Part shown: one piece after another, positions 19,871 through 28,395 of the stretch
Layout of the letters: each line of letters starts with the position of its first letter
How positions within the stretch are numbered: position 1 is the first letter of the stretch
Origin: a virus
Direction: 5' to 3' (one strand)
DNA length: 64,000 nucleotides
Virus record (IMG/VR): IMGVR_UViG_3300021475_000001
Span: 1 to 64,000 of that record
Notes under the pieces: model-generated
The model's database searches: none
What the model saw: only the letters and a program-made list of their open reading frames with translations
Told to the model about the DNA's origin: nothing
Made by a program: the position numbers and the translations under genes

Positions 19871-20446
19871 TCAAATCCTCGGTGCGGGTGACTTCCAGCC
19901 ACAACTTGATACCATACAATCACGTGACCCGTCGTTGTTCTGTCTGGTCATCCAAGGATGACGTGGACATTTGCGTATGGCATCCGGTGGGGGAGCGGCA
20001 GTCGCTGCTCTTTGTGCTGCGTCTGGCCTCCCCAAGTCTTCTGGTAGTTTATAGAGTACTTGTGGGTCAATTCCTGGCTTAAACTTTTCCAGTTCTTCTG
20101 GATTGAGAAATGGTAGGTCCCACCTACCAGTAAATGTGACAGATTTAGCGTCAATCGTCAAGAATGGTACTGGTTTTTCATTAGATTGAACAAACTCAAA
20201 CTTAAGTTCGTCTTTTGAGTTGGGGTGTTGCGCTGCCAGCTTCTGGTGACGCCAAGGAATTAGAAAGTTTCTGACAAAGGAGTCCATCGTTTCCGAGGAA
20301 ACATCATTCGAGTATATCACCAATCTGAACTTCTTGAAGGCTTCGACCGCCCAGTCAAAAAATCCCGCGACAATAAAACCTTCTTTTGCGTAGTTCTGTG
20401 CTACACATTCTTCAAAGGCAATTGCCAGAATTGGTTTGTCGTTCAT
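19871..20446 (-). CDS. Degenerate HAD-like protein with C-terminal zinc-binding motif
   Basis: 191 aa. The order ILAIAFEECVA, then FFDWAVEAFKKFRLVIYSND, and later PFLTIDAKSVTFTG resembles the small HAD-type proteins of phages. The catalytic Asp-x-Asp of active HAD enzymes is replaced by a motif without aspartates (AIAFEE), so catalysis is doubtful. The last 35 residues carry C-x2-H ... C-x4-C (KCPRHPW, DCMVSSCGW), a possible zinc site. Function unknown. Confidence 0.5.
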   Translation of the reverse strand: MNDKPILAIAFEECVAQNYAKEGFIVAGFFDWAVEAFKKFRLVIYSNDVSSETMDSFVRNFLIPWRHQKLAAQHPNSKDELKFEFVQSNEKPVPFLTIDAKSVTFTGRWDLPFLNPEELEKFKPGIDPQVLYKLPEDLGRPDAAQRAATAAPPPDAIRKCPRHPWMTRQNNDGSRDCMVSSCGWKSPAPRI

Positions 20447-20454
20447 GTTTTACC

Positions 20455-20712
20455 TCAGAGGAATTTCCAGTAAGTTCCCCAATAGTGGGTTACGATGTAG
20501 TATAGAATAAAGTTGATGACTCTGTACAACCCATAAGCTGCAAAAAGATAGAGTATCACTTGTACATACCAGGGAATGACCCAACGTTTTGGGGTCTTGT
20601 CATAATTTTCCAGTGATATTAATTGTGTTCTATTGGTGGCGAGCCTGACACCGACAGTTTGCTGCCGGTGTGTACGTGTCGGGCGATTTCTCGGGCTTCG
20701 CCAATGTGTCAT
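20455..20712 (-). CDS. Small membrane protein
   Basis: 85 aa with AGGGAAG upstream. A basic polar N-terminal half (Arg/Thr/Gln-rich) is followed by one hydrophobic segment at about residues 45-75 (WVIPWYVQVILYLFAAYGLY), probably one membrane helix. No recognised family. Inferred location: inner membrane, N-terminus in the cytoplasm by the positive-inside rule. Confidence 0.6.
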   Translation of the reverse strand: MTHWRSPRNRPTRTHRQQTVGVRLATNRTQLISLENYDKTPKRWVIPWYVQVILYLFAAYGLYRVINFILYYIVTHYWGTYWKFL

Positions 20713-20719
20713 CGCTTCC

Positions 20720-21034
20720 CTATGGGCGCGTAATCTCTCCGGTAATACGTTCGATATTAGTCAGCATATAGTCGAGTGACTCAAGCTGTTTGAGAAATCC
20801 GATCAGCGAATCATAATCGGCACAGGACACTTGTGTTGGTCGGCGCAGATTACCATTGGCGTCGTAAAGTGGTCGTGTCTTACCTAGATCGTTCTTGTGG
20901 GTTACTGTCATGCGAAAGTAGAATGGTTTATTTTCTGATGGTTGTGATGATGTGATTGTTTCTATGGTGCCTTCATTCATCCGTGCGAGTTGTCCACCAC
21001 TAAGACGAAATTCAAGCCCAACTGTATTAGACAT
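20720..21034 (-). CDS. Protein of unknown function
   Basis: 104 aa, strong SD AAGGAGATAAAAA before ATG. The sequence is soluble and mixed (GLEFRLSGGQLARMNEG, then YDSLIGFLKQLESLDYML). No recognised domain. It lies between small genes downstream of the SbcC gene. Confidence 0.6.
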   Translation of the reverse strand: MSNTVGLEFRLSGGQLARMNEGTIETITSSQPSENKPFYFRMTVTHKNDLGKTRPLYDANGNLRRPTQVSCADYDSLIGFLKQLESLDYMLTNIERITGEITRP

Positions 21035-21045
21035 TTTTTATCTCC

Positions 21046-21543
21046 TTATTTGTGCCACTTATTGCAGTGTTCTTGAAATTCATCCTTGTCTTTAAACGAG
21101 TGCATGACTAATGCATCACCTGATTCGCCAAATTGGGCGAGACGTGATGAAACTTGACCCACGGCTTTACCGTATTTTGCTACTTCAGCAAATGTGGATT
21201 CCCAGATTATTTTCCCATGTGGCAGTAGATAGTCTGCCCACTTTATTCTTATATCGTTGTCTATGGTATCGCCTACCACCTTATCAGTTTTATCTCTCTC
21301 TGCTTTGCTTTGTTTTGGTTTTTTAGGGATACAGCGAGTTATAATATTGTAGGCACAGTTAAATACGGCCTGTTTTATTAATAAGTCAGCATCTTCGTGG
21401 TTATTAAGTGCGTTCCAGTAAAGGTCTGCCCAATCTTCGTAATCAAGATCAGGATTTTTTCTTATAATATTTCTCATAATGGATAAAAGTCGGTCATGAT
21501 TACCACGCTTTGCAGCGGTAACGCCAAGGTCTAGTACCGTCAT
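21046..21543 (-). CDS. Protein of unknown function
   Basis: 165 aa, SD AGGAGCAAACT before ATG, coupled with the zinc-ribbon gene upstream by ATGA. Largely helical, with LLSIMRNIIRKNPDLDYEDW and a lysine-rich middle (IPKKPKQSKAERDK). No recognised domain. Confidence 0.6.
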   Translation of the reverse strand: MTVLDLGVTAAKRGNHDRLLSIMRNIIRKNPDLDYEDWADLYWNALNNHEDADLLIKQAVFNCAYNIITRCIPKKPKQSKAERDKTDKVVGDTIDNDIRIKWADYLLPHGKIIWESTFAEVAKYGKAVGQVSSRLAQFGESGDALVMHSFKDKDEFQEHCNKWHK

Positions 21544-21914
21544 AGTTTGCTCCTGAGATTAGGTGAGAGTTTGATCATGGTCCGCCATACTGACCACCTG
21601 TGGGCACAGTCTGTGATGCCTTCTGGTTTGTTGTTAGTTAAACTGGGAAATTTTTCACGTGCTATTCTGAAAACTCTATTCACTCGGTTATTTTTTACGA
21701 GCCAGTAGTCTGATTTTTTTTGCCACTCTTTTGGGGTATAATCACTCTTGTTTTTTCGTTGGTTTAACTGTCGTTCTTTTTTACACTTGTCACAGTATTT
21801 CCTTTTGTGGTTTGTCAATGCCACGCTATCGCAGTCTGCACAATATTTGGTGAACTGTACCAAATATAAACGTCTTAGACGCTCATCTTCTTCGGTGTAT
21901 ATTGCTCTACGCAT
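21540..21914 (-). CDS. Zinc-ribbon protein of unknown function
   Basis: 124 aa. The start at 21914 overlaps the end of the SbcC gene by eight bases; a longer start would run much further into it. Cys pairs YCADCD and YCDKCKK are spaced like a zinc ribbon (about residues 24-46) and are followed by a strongly basic stretch (KERQLNQRKNKS), suggesting nucleic acid binding. The rest is helical and basic. No family recognised. Confidence 0.55.
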   Translation of the reverse strand: MRRAIYTEEDERLRRLYLVQFTKYCADCDSVALTNHKRKYCDKCKKERQLNQRKNKSDYTPKEWQKKSDYWLVKNNRVNRVFRIAREKFPSLTNNKPEGITDCAHRWSVWRTMIKLSPNLRSKL

Positions 21915-23742
21915 CGATCCGTACACCAGTGTCGTCTTTAACCACAGTAACAATGCCGTCAAATGCGCCACGATCAAGTGATCGATGATCGATCAGATAG
22001 ATGCGTCGCTGTAGTTCGTGCGCGCGATCATGCAGAACTTCTAGTAGGCTGTCAATGCCTTCTTGTGACAAGAAAGTGGTGGGTTCATCAAGTATTTCGA
22101 AGTCTGGAGTAATACCGGCACGTGTCAGTAATACTTCCGATAGGCCGAATGTCACTGCCAGTTGCCAGCGTTGTGCTTCACCCCCTGAGTAATTTTCCCA
22201 AGGGATGGGGCTGTTCTGTCCTGGTGGAAAGAGAAAGATCGAAAAGGCGTGTGATACAGTACCCGACTTGGTTTCACGTTCGGTAGCAAACTGTATCTCC
22301 CAATTCTCTAAACCTAATGCAGTGGCGTTTCTATTGGTCGCCACTTCCAGTTCCAATAGTGTGGTGTCGATTTGCTCTAGACGTATGTCACGAAAGCCCT
22401 TCTGCCAGAACTTTAAAATTTCAATTTGCATGTTCAGTGCGGTTTCTTGTTCTAACAGTGAATCACGCTGCTCCTTCAGTTCCTGATACCGCACTTCCAG
22501 TTTGTCGAGCATGGCCGAGAACGGGTTGACCGTTGTCTCTACTCTTTTGACATCCTGCATGGTGCGGATAAAGAGACGTTCTTGTGAGAGAACTTGTTGT
22601 TGCAGTGTTTTGACATTACCAGTCAGTTCCAGAATGGTTTTGTTCTTTTCTTCCAACTGGGAAATCTCAGAAACTATCCCAACTGTTGATAATTCATGCT
22701 CCGCGATTTCCAATGTTATTTGTAAGATACGACTGCCGAGACGATTTATTTCGTGAGCCAGTTGACCTTTTCTGGTGTCTGCGTGTTCGTCACTGACGGA
22801 CTGGCCGCACTCTGGACAGACTTTGGCATCGGTATAGGAGGTGAATTGTCGCTTCAATCTGTCGTTGTCGAGCAGCACTTGTCGCTGTTCAGTCTTGAGT
22901 GAAACGACAGCATCGCGAGAGGTGCGCTCCCGTGCGCGTACAGCACGCAATTCGTCTTCTGACGTGTCCCTCTCGCTGATTTCGTTTAGACGCGTCTGCG
23001 CCTCTTGCAGCGTGTTTTTCAGCGTGTCGTGTTGTGCAGCTTCACGCTGTGCAATTGCTTTGACTTCAGCAAGCTGCGCTGCCTGTTGTCTGGCGAATTC
23101 TGCTTCCTTTTTGATGGCGGATTCGTGTTGATCACGTACCTCGTTCATTGATCCGGTGATACTGGTGTAGAGATTGGTCCACTTGTTTAGTTCCAGTTCC
23201 TTCTTGCGTAATTCTATACCAGCGTTGTCTGCCGCTCGCAATAAAACATCAAGATCAAGTGTTTCGGAAAACAATCGTGATTTTTCTTCTGGTCGCAAGT
23301 CCAGAAACATTTGTGAACGTTGACCCAGTAACAGCGTGCGGCGCAACGCCGAGTCTGACATGGGGATCAACTTGTCGATTTCGACTTGTTCGACCGTGCG
23401 ACCATTGATGGTCAACACTGACGGGCTGCGTCCGCGTTCGATGACGTATTCGTCACCATCAACTACCAGTGTTAGTTCACCAAGTACCGACGCCTTTTCT
23501 AGTGACCAGTTCTCGATGGAACTGCCAGGACGTTGTGACATAATGGTCTTGCCGGTCAACACCCAATAGGGTCCGTCAAGAAAGATCGTTGACTTGCCCG
23601 CCCCATTGGCACCAAGTTCTGGTTCCTTGAGGTTCTTACCCTGAATGAAATAGAAACCGGGTTGATTGTGAAACTGCCATGTCAATGTTCCGTGAATACC
23701 ACGAAAGTTGCGTAGTGACAGTTGTTTCAGACTAAGTGTCAT
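21907..23742 (-). CDS. SbcC/gp46-like recombination nuclease ATPase subunit
   Basis: 611 aa. The N-terminus has LKQLSLRNFRGI and Walker A GANGAGKST (about 44-52). A long coiled coil is interrupted by the zinc hook CPECGQ (about residue 312). The C-terminal lobe has the ABC signature YSGGEAQR and Walker B FEILDEPT. This is the Rad50/SbcC/T4 gp46 architecture, which with SbcD (gp47, encoded at 24236) forms the nuclease that resects DNA ends for recombination-dependent replication. It is somewhat shorter than bacterial SbcC, as is normal for phages. Confidence 0.93.
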   Translation of the reverse strand: MTLSLKQLSLRNFRGIHGTLTWQFHNQPGFYFIQGKNLKEPELGANGAGKSTIFLDGPYWVLTGKTIMSQRPGSSIENWSLEKASVLGELTLVVDGDEYVIERGRSPSVLTINGRTVEQVEIDKLIPMSDSALRRTLLLGQRSQMFLDLRPEEKSRLFSETLDLDVLLRAADNAGIELRKKELELNKWTNLYTSITGSMNEVRDQHESAIKKEAEFARQQAAQLAEVKAIAQREAAQHDTLKNTLQEAQTRLNEISERDTSEDELRAVRARERTSRDAVVSLKTEQRQVLLDNDRLKRQFTSYTDAKVCPECGQSVSDEHADTRKGQLAHEINRLGSRILQITLEIAEHELSTVGIVSEISQLEEKNKTILELTGNVKTLQQQVLSQERLFIRTMQDVKRVETTVNPFSAMLDKLEVRYQELKEQRDSLLEQETALNMQIEILKFWQKGFRDIRLEQIDTTLLELEVATNRNATALGLENWEIQFATERETKSGTVSHAFSIFLFPPGQNSPIPWENYSGGEAQRWQLAVTFGLSEVLLTRAGITPDFEILDEPTTFLSQEGIDSLLEVLHDRAHELQRRIYLIDHRSLDRGAFDGIVTVVKDDTGVRIDA

Positions 23743-23974
23743 TTGCCAGCTTCTTCTCCCATTCTTTTATTGCGGTCTGGACCGCGACATGCATAAAGTC
23801 CAACGGCTTAAGGTTCGCATTGTTGTGAGCGATAAACGCTGCGAGGCTAAGCAATGCAGCGATAAACTCGGGCAGTACTTCCTCAGGTGGATGTGTTGCC
23901 ATGTAGTCGCGCTGAACACTGAGCAGCCCCGCACCGATACGTGCTCGGAAGACAGCGCGGGTATCTTCATTCAT
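23732..23974 (-). CDS. Small protein of unknown function
   Basis: 80 aa, mostly helical (PEEVLPEFIAALLSLAAFIA). It overlaps the SbcC start by 11 bases and is coupled to the gene upstream by ATGA. It sits between the two subunits of the SbcCD nuclease. No recognised domain. Confidence 0.6.
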   Translation of the reverse strand: MNEDTRAVFRARIGAGLLSVQRDYMATHPPEEVLPEFIAALLSLAAFIAHNNANLKPLDFMHVAVQTAIKEWEKKLANDT

Positions 23975-24195
23975 CGATCTAATCCTCCACCTTGCTGAGA
24001 AACCGGGAATATTGTAATGTTTGAATGACGAAACAATGCAAGAGCCTCTTCCAAGTCAATCGGTCCAAGTCCAGTAGACCAATCTTTGCTACAGTTAACT
24101 TTAGGTTTGCCAATATTGAATGCCCGCCATTGATGAGATTCCCAACGTATTCCTATGTCTTCAAGAAACCATTTACCTATGTAACTCTCATTCAT
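23971..24195 (-). CDS. Small protein of unknown function
   Basis: 74 aa from ATG 24195, which has GAGAGAG 10-12 bases upstream; a TTG at 24228 is the alternative and has no SD. Aromatic-rich N-terminal half (ESYIGKWFLEDIGIRWESHQW). It lies between the SbcD and SbcC genes and is coupled to the next gene by ATGA. No domain recognised. Confidence 0.5.
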   Translation of the reverse strand: MNESYIGKWFLEDIGIRWESHQWRAFNIGKPKVNCSKDWSTGLGPIDLEEALALFRHSNITIFPVSQQGGGLDR

Positions 24196-24235
24196 TGACA
24201 GTATATCTCTCTCGATTGTCTGTCGCAATGTCCAA

Positions 24236-25219
24236 CTATCGAGTTGAGTTTAACAATTCCTGGCCGACAGTGATATAGTCTTCACCAACACTTTGTCGCA
24301 GCGCGTAGTCGCGCACCAGTTCATTGTTTGACAGATGAGTCGTGACACTTGCTTTATCTGGGGCGGTGTCACTTTGCAGTCTTAGTTCCGGACCAAACAA
24401 CTGCCAGCCTTCTGTTTCTGCCTGCTCTTTGATCGCGTCACGCCAGGACTTCCACTCTGGTAAATCAGCACGTCGCAGTTGCGCGATGATCTTTATCTGA
24501 TCACCTGGTTTGATCTTGATGCGATAGAGTTCATCTAGTGACTTGATTATCTGTGTGTGTTTAGCTGGTGACGGATAATGTAGATTGACTCTACTGCCAT
24601 CATCATTGATGAGCAAAATACGTGGTATGTAATCGTCACCAAAGTTTATGTGATAGGGTGCGCCAACGTATTCGATGGCACCGCCTGCTACTACCTGCCG
24701 TTTGTGTATGTCACCTGAGATGACAGTGGCACCAGCTTCCAGTACGATATTGGGATCGACACCAGTTAACTGAAAACCTGACTCTGACACTGCACCATCG
24801 AAAGTGACGTGGGCAAATACTGACTTGCCTTCGATAAGACCAACGTTGTCAATCCAATCAGTACCAGCCGGCATGAACACTCGTTGCCCAATTGTCAGGT
24901 CTAGTATCATTGGCATGAGTATAAATATGATGTTCTCGCTAAAGTGATTGAGAAAGCCAAAGAACGGACAATTTGGATCGATATAGTCATGGTTACCCTT
25001 GAGGATGTAGATTTTCTTGTACACTGTGGTCAGTGTCATAAATGCGTCGATTAAACGGTTGACCATACGTGCCGGATGATTGTTCTTGGCTTGTGTTAGA
25101 TCACCAAGAATGATCAGTTCATCAGCCTGTTGTTCCGCGAGCCAAGTCAGTAGGCCCCAACGTAACTCGTCGCGTGGGTTGTCGTTCCAGTGTGTGTCCG
25201 CTGTCAGAATTGCTGACAT
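24236..25219 (-). CDS. SbcD/gp47-like recombination nuclease, metallophosphoesterase subunit
   Basis: 327 aa. The phosphoesterase metal motifs appear in order: ADTHW (Asp8, His10), GDLTQ, GNHDY and GDIHKRQ, then a family-typical YVGAPYHINFGD. This is the Mre11/SbcD/T4 gp47 fold that cuts DNA together with the SbcC-like ATPase. The start is fixed because the first metal ligand is at residue 8. The 5' part overlaps the preceding nuclease gene by about 98 bases, a long overlap for this genome. Confidence 0.92.
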   Translation of the reverse strand: MSAILTADTHWNDNPRDELRWGLLTWLAEQQADELIILGDLTQAKNNHPARMVNRLIDAFMTLTTVYKKIYILKGNHDYIDPNCPFFGFLNHFSENIIFILMPMILDLTIGQRVFMPAGTDWIDNVGLIEGKSVFAHVTFDGAVSESGFQLTGVDPNIVLEAGATVISGDIHKRQVVAGGAIEYVGAPYHINFGDDYIPRILLINDDGSRVNLHYPSPAKHTQIIKSLDELYRIKIKPGDQIKIIAQLRRADLPEWKSWRDAIKEQAETEGWQLFGPELRLQSDTAPDKASVTTHLSNNELVRDYALRQSVGEDYITVGQELLNSTR

Positions 25220-25712
25220 TTATCACCTGTTCTAGAGAGTCAAAGAGTCTCAGTTCAGCCGGCCATTCGTGTAGTGTAATGACAGGTGGTAGTCTTGTTG
25301 GTGACCGTCCAGGCAAAGTTAGCATGATGATCGGACGATTATTCTGTTTGGCGATCATCAGTGGTAGTTTGCCGGTGGCACGGCAGTCATCTCGTAAACT
25401 CTTCCAGAACGTGTAAAGAAAACCAGATTCATTCAAGAAACCAGAAGCAAGTTGCAAATCTTTGTAGTGTTTTACTTCGATAGTGTAAGTGTTTATCAGC
25501 CAGAAACCAAGTTCACTGATACTGGAAATATCCCCAGACTGTGTTTGGTTTATGAACAGGTCTTTGTTGAATTGCAGTCTCGCGCGTCCGCCCGACATGG
25601 CAGAACGCCAGAAGCAATCTGTCCTTTTACCTTCAGAAACGAGTAGTGACAGTTTGCGACACACCTGGCGTTCAAAGGCGCTTCCTTTATTTTTTGAACC
25701 GGCGGAGTTCAT
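25122..25712 (-). CDS. PDDEXK-type nuclease (Holliday-junction-resolvase-like)
   Basis: 196 aa; the ATG at 25712 comes two bases after the RecA stop. GSAFERQVCRKLSLLVSEGK, then FWRSAMSGGRA, GDISS and IEVKHYKD form the E...GDI...ExK order of the PDDEXK nuclease fold, as seen in phage resolvase-like proteins. The C-terminal 35 residues (Thr/Arg-rich) overlap the SbcD gene in another frame. Placed between RecA and SbcD, it probably cuts recombination intermediates. The exact substrate is inferred. Confidence 0.65.
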   Translation of the reverse strand: MNSAGSKNKGSAFERQVCRKLSLLVSEGKRTDCFWRSAMSGGRARLQFNKDLFINQTQSGDISSISELGFWLINTYTIEVKHYKDLQLASGFLNESGFLYTFWKSLRDDCRATGKLPLMIAKQNNRPIIMLTLPGRSPTRLPPVITLHEWPAELRLFDSLEQVINVSNSDSGHTLERQPTRRVTLGPTDLARGTTG

Positions 25713-25714
25713 CC

Positions 25715-26719
25715 TTATACACGCTTTCTCTCCGGTGCGAAACGGTCTTCGACCTTCTGCCACACGTCAGCCGCTATGACACCAACTTCTTTCACCTTTT
25801 GCCAGTATTCTTCATCGGTCAAATTAGCCAAAAATTTGTCATAGTCATCACGTTTGAGTGATGTTACGGTATCCAGCATCTTTACTGACTCTAGCCAATC
25901 CAGACAAGAGGACATGTTATCGATACCAAAGCTAAAGCGAATATTGAAGTCACACTGACGTAAGGGAATGGCGATCTTGTTCTTTTCGCACTTGGCTCTG
26001 ATTTCGACACCGATAGGACGTTTTACACCACCACGAGTGATTTCTGTGGTGCCGGTCTTTGCCAACCAGATCACTTGTGACGCATAGAAATCTAGCGCGC
26101 GTCCACCAGAACGTGTCGAACGCTTGCCAAATGTGACACCAATATTGTCTCGTTCCTGTGATATGATCATCAGATGTGTTCGTGAGCGTTTAACATCGCG
26201 CACAAGCATACGTAATAACTTGCCCATGTCCTTGGCTTTACCAGTGCCATAGGAACCTTCACCAAACTTACGGTCTATTTCATCTGTACTGGTCAGAGCA
26301 TCAAGACTGTCAAGTATGTATAAACCTGGGTGTTTTTTGAGGGTCTTGATGTAGTCGTTCAAATCGTCATAAAAGTCTTCGACCGTGTTTAATTCTTCGT
26401 CACCAAAATCGATTTGTTCTACTGGCATCCCAATGGAAGCCGCAAAGGTCTGATCAAATGCCGCTTCTGACTCACGATAACGTGGAGTAGCCTCTGGGAA
26501 GGCTTTGACAAAACTGTTGGTCGCTTCAATGGCGAGTAGAGTTTTGCCGGTAGATTTGTCACCAACAATATTTGATATACGTGTCAGTGGCCAACCACCA
26601 CCAATCGCACTATCAAGCAGTGTTGATCCGGTACTGATAAATTTTAGTGGGGCGGGGGCTTCGTAGTAACGACCGCCATTTGTGACGGTCGTTTCTGCCT
26701 CGGACAATACGGCGCGCAT
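25715..26719 (-). CDS. RecA/UvsX-like recombinase
   Basis: 334 aa. Walker A GDKSTGKT (about residues 52-59), a Walker B strand LYILDSLDAL, the SQERDNIG region and SGGRALDFYASQVIWL match RecA-family strand-exchange proteins of large phages (UvsX type). ATP-dependent strand invasion by this protein would start recombination-dependent replication. It is encoded next to SSB, a UvsY-like mediator, a nuclease and SbcCD, a coherent recombination operon. The C-terminus is Lys/Arg-rich. Confidence 0.9.
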   Translation of the reverse strand: MRAVLSEAETTVTNGGRYYEAPAPLKFISTGSTLLDSAIGGGWPLTRISNIVGDKSTGKTLLAIEATNSFVKAFPEATPRYRESEAAFDQTFAASIGMPVEQIDFGDEELNTVEDFYDDLNDYIKTLKKHPGLYILDSLDALTSTDEIDRKFGEGSYGTGKAKDMGKLLRMLVRDVKRSRTHLMIISQERDNIGVTFGKRSTRSGGRALDFYASQVIWLAKTGTTEITRGGVKRPIGVEIRAKCEKNKIAIPLRQCDFNIRFSFGIDNMSSCLDWLESVKMLDTVTSLKRDDYDKFLANLTDEEYWQKVKEVGVIAADVWQKVEDRFAPERKRV

Positions 26720-26722
26720 TGG

Positions 26723-27748
26723 TTACTGCCCACGTTGTGCCAGTTTCGAGCGCAGACGATCCTTTACTTCATCGGGGGTAGCACTACCACTTTCTGGCTG
26801 TAGAGTTGCGCGTCGCCGCTCTGGTGCAGGTTCTGCCTCACGAGGAACCGGACGCTCTTCCAGAGGAGCGCGACGTGGCGGTGGTGGTATAACTTCTTGA
26901 TACGTGGGTGTTTTTGGTGTCGTATCAAATGGGGGGTCATCGTGACCATTGGCAGGACGTGCAGCTTCACGCATACGGTCTGGGGGTACACTGCGCTCTT
27001 CACGCAGACGTGTCGGTGGTGTTTCTTCAGTGGTGTCAGCTTTGCCGTAAAACACCAGTTTAATACGCTCGGCAGGAAAGAACTGTAACTGATCTGGGAT
27101 GGGATGATCCTCGATGTAGTTCAACCATTCTTCAAAGCGTTCTGGATCATCAGTGATTGGACTGGACTGACGCGCGACTTTAAAGCCGCGATAACGTGTC
27201 AACAGACCTTCACCTTCACGGGTGAATTCGATATCAAACCCGTCGATAGGATGTGCCACAGGCAAATAGATTTGCTGACGTTTTTCCAGACTTTGTGACA
27301 GTATCTCGGTATTCGAGCGGTTCGACATGCCCCACAACATTGGGCCGCTCTTCTCGTCACTACGATCAATTAGATAAACTAGAAGTGTTGGATTGGCGCG
27401 TAGCGCGTCCATTTCTTCTTGCTTGGCACGATTACGTGCCAGTTCCTGTCGTTCTTGACAGATCGGACAATTCTTTTCTTGTGAAGATTCATTTTCCATC
27501 AAACACAGATAGGACTGATTATCCACTCCGATATTGCGGTGAATCTTCACTTCTAGTGCGTAGTGACGCGCGTCCTCCCAAGTAGGCGGTAGTATGCGAA
27601 CAAAATTGTCACCAGCTTTTGGCTTGAAGAATTTTGGTCCTCCCTGTTTGATCAAGCCATCAAACATACCGCCACGGCGTTGTGACAGTGCTTGCGCTTC
27701 TTCATATGTAGGTGGTTTGTAGTCAAACGCGCGTCGAGTGCGATTCAT
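26723..27748 (-). CDS. gp32-like single-stranded DNA-binding protein
   Basis: 341 aa from ATG 27748, with AAGGA about ten bases upstream; a GTG at 27766 is possible. The N-terminal core has FKPKAGDNFVRILPP and a cysteine cluster (CLMENESS...CPICQE) like the zinc-containing OB-fold of T4 gp32-type SSBs. The last 110 residues are Pro/Arg/Glu-rich and disordered, longer and less purely acidic than the classical gp32 tail. Expected to coat single-stranded DNA and to contact the recombinase and polymerase. Confidence 0.8.
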   Translation of the reverse strand: MNRTRRAFDYKPPTYEEAQALSQRRGGMFDGLIKQGGPKFFKPKAGDNFVRILPPTWEDARHYALEVKIHRNIGVDNQSYLCLMENESSQEKNCPICQERQELARNRAKQEEMDALRANPTLLVYLIDRSDEKSGPMLWGMSNRSNTEILSQSLEKRQQIYLPVAHPIDGFDIEFTREGEGLLTRYRGFKVARQSSPITDDPERFEEWLNYIEDHPIPDQLQFFPAERIKLVFYGKADTTEETPPTRLREERSVPPDRMREAARPANGHDDPPFDTTPKTPTYQEVIPPPPRRAPLEERPVPREAEPAPERRRATLQPESGSATPDEVKDRLRSKLAQRGQ

Positions 27749-27899
27749 CTTGGGAGTTTCCTTCACGAAGAAGTTGTATCAGCCGCTTGGTGTCCTGATG
27801 TTTTCTCTGATGATAACCGGCACTAAATAACCAACCTGAGATATAAGAGACAATACCGGCTATGAGTAAAGCAACAACCAAGTGTAAGATATCAGTCAT
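27723..27899 (-). CDS. Small membrane protein
   Basis: 58 aa from ATG 27899, which overlaps the stop of the upstream UvsY-like gene. One hydrophobic segment near the N-terminus (ILHLVVALLIAGIVSYISGW) is followed by a basic, then acidic, soluble tail. Its end overlaps the SSB gene by 26 bases. Single-pass inner-membrane topology is inferred. No known family. Confidence 0.55.
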   Translation of the reverse strand: MTDILHLVVALLIAGIVSYISGWLFSAGYHQRKHQDTKRLIQLLREGNSQDESHSTRV

Positions 27900-28362
27900 T
27901 GCCAGTTGTACGAGTTCTGACACGATTCTCTGCCTCCTGACGTTCTGCGGCAGATAACGGTCGTTCCCCAAAATAGTTCAATTTATACAATTCTGCAAGC
28001 TCTCGTAGAGCATGTCCCTTTTGGGTAAACGAGTCACGAAGTGCAAGCCATCTATCTGCAAGTTGTTTTGCTTGTGTGTACAAGGCAAGATATTCGCGAC
28101 GAACATCATCGGCCTCTACCATTGCTTTTAACTGAGCTTCGGTTGGTTTATCTCTGGTTCCGTTGCGAAAGGACAAATACAGTTCAGCTTCGGTAGTGTC
28201 CAAATCGTTTTTAGCTTGATCACGAAGTGACACTGCCATTGCGTAACCGGTCGCTGCATGGTAGTACCAATTGGTCTGATTGATAAACTCGGTATCCAGT
28301 GAGTCCGGATCGATCTTTATCTTATCAGCCAGTTCGTTTAACGTCTCTTCAGACGCGTCCAT
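27892..28362 (-). CDS. UvsY-like recombination mediator
   Basis: 156 aa, almost all helix. The arrangement ADKIKIDPDSLDTEFINQ, then KNDLDTTEAELYLSFR, and a C-terminal ALRELAELYKLNYFG is like the phage recombination mediator family (UvsY) that loads the recombinase on SSB-coated DNA. The gene order UvsY-SSB-UvsX supports this. The sequence signal is weak, so the call leans on context. Confidence 0.6.
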   Translation of the reverse strand: MDASEETLNELADKIKIDPDSLDTEFINQTNWYYHAATGYAMAVSLRDQAKNDLDTTEAELYLSFRNGTRDKPTEAQLKAMVEADDVRREYLALYTQAKQLADRWLALRDSFTQKGHALRELAELYKLNYFGERPLSAAERQEAENRVRTRTTGND

Positions 28363-28382
28363 GCGATCACCTGCCTCTACCT

Positions 28383-28395
28383 CTATTATACGCGC
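28383..28395 (-). promoter_or_regulatory. Candidate promoter element GCGCGTATAATAG
   Basis: On the minus strand a perfect TATAAT lies about 22 bases before the UvsY-like gene start, inside GCGCGTATAATAG. No good -35 box is seen at 16-18 bases. The same core GCGYGTATARTAG recurs before the clamp gene and upstream of the DnaB-like gene. It could be a phage-specific promoter. Confidence 0.45.
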
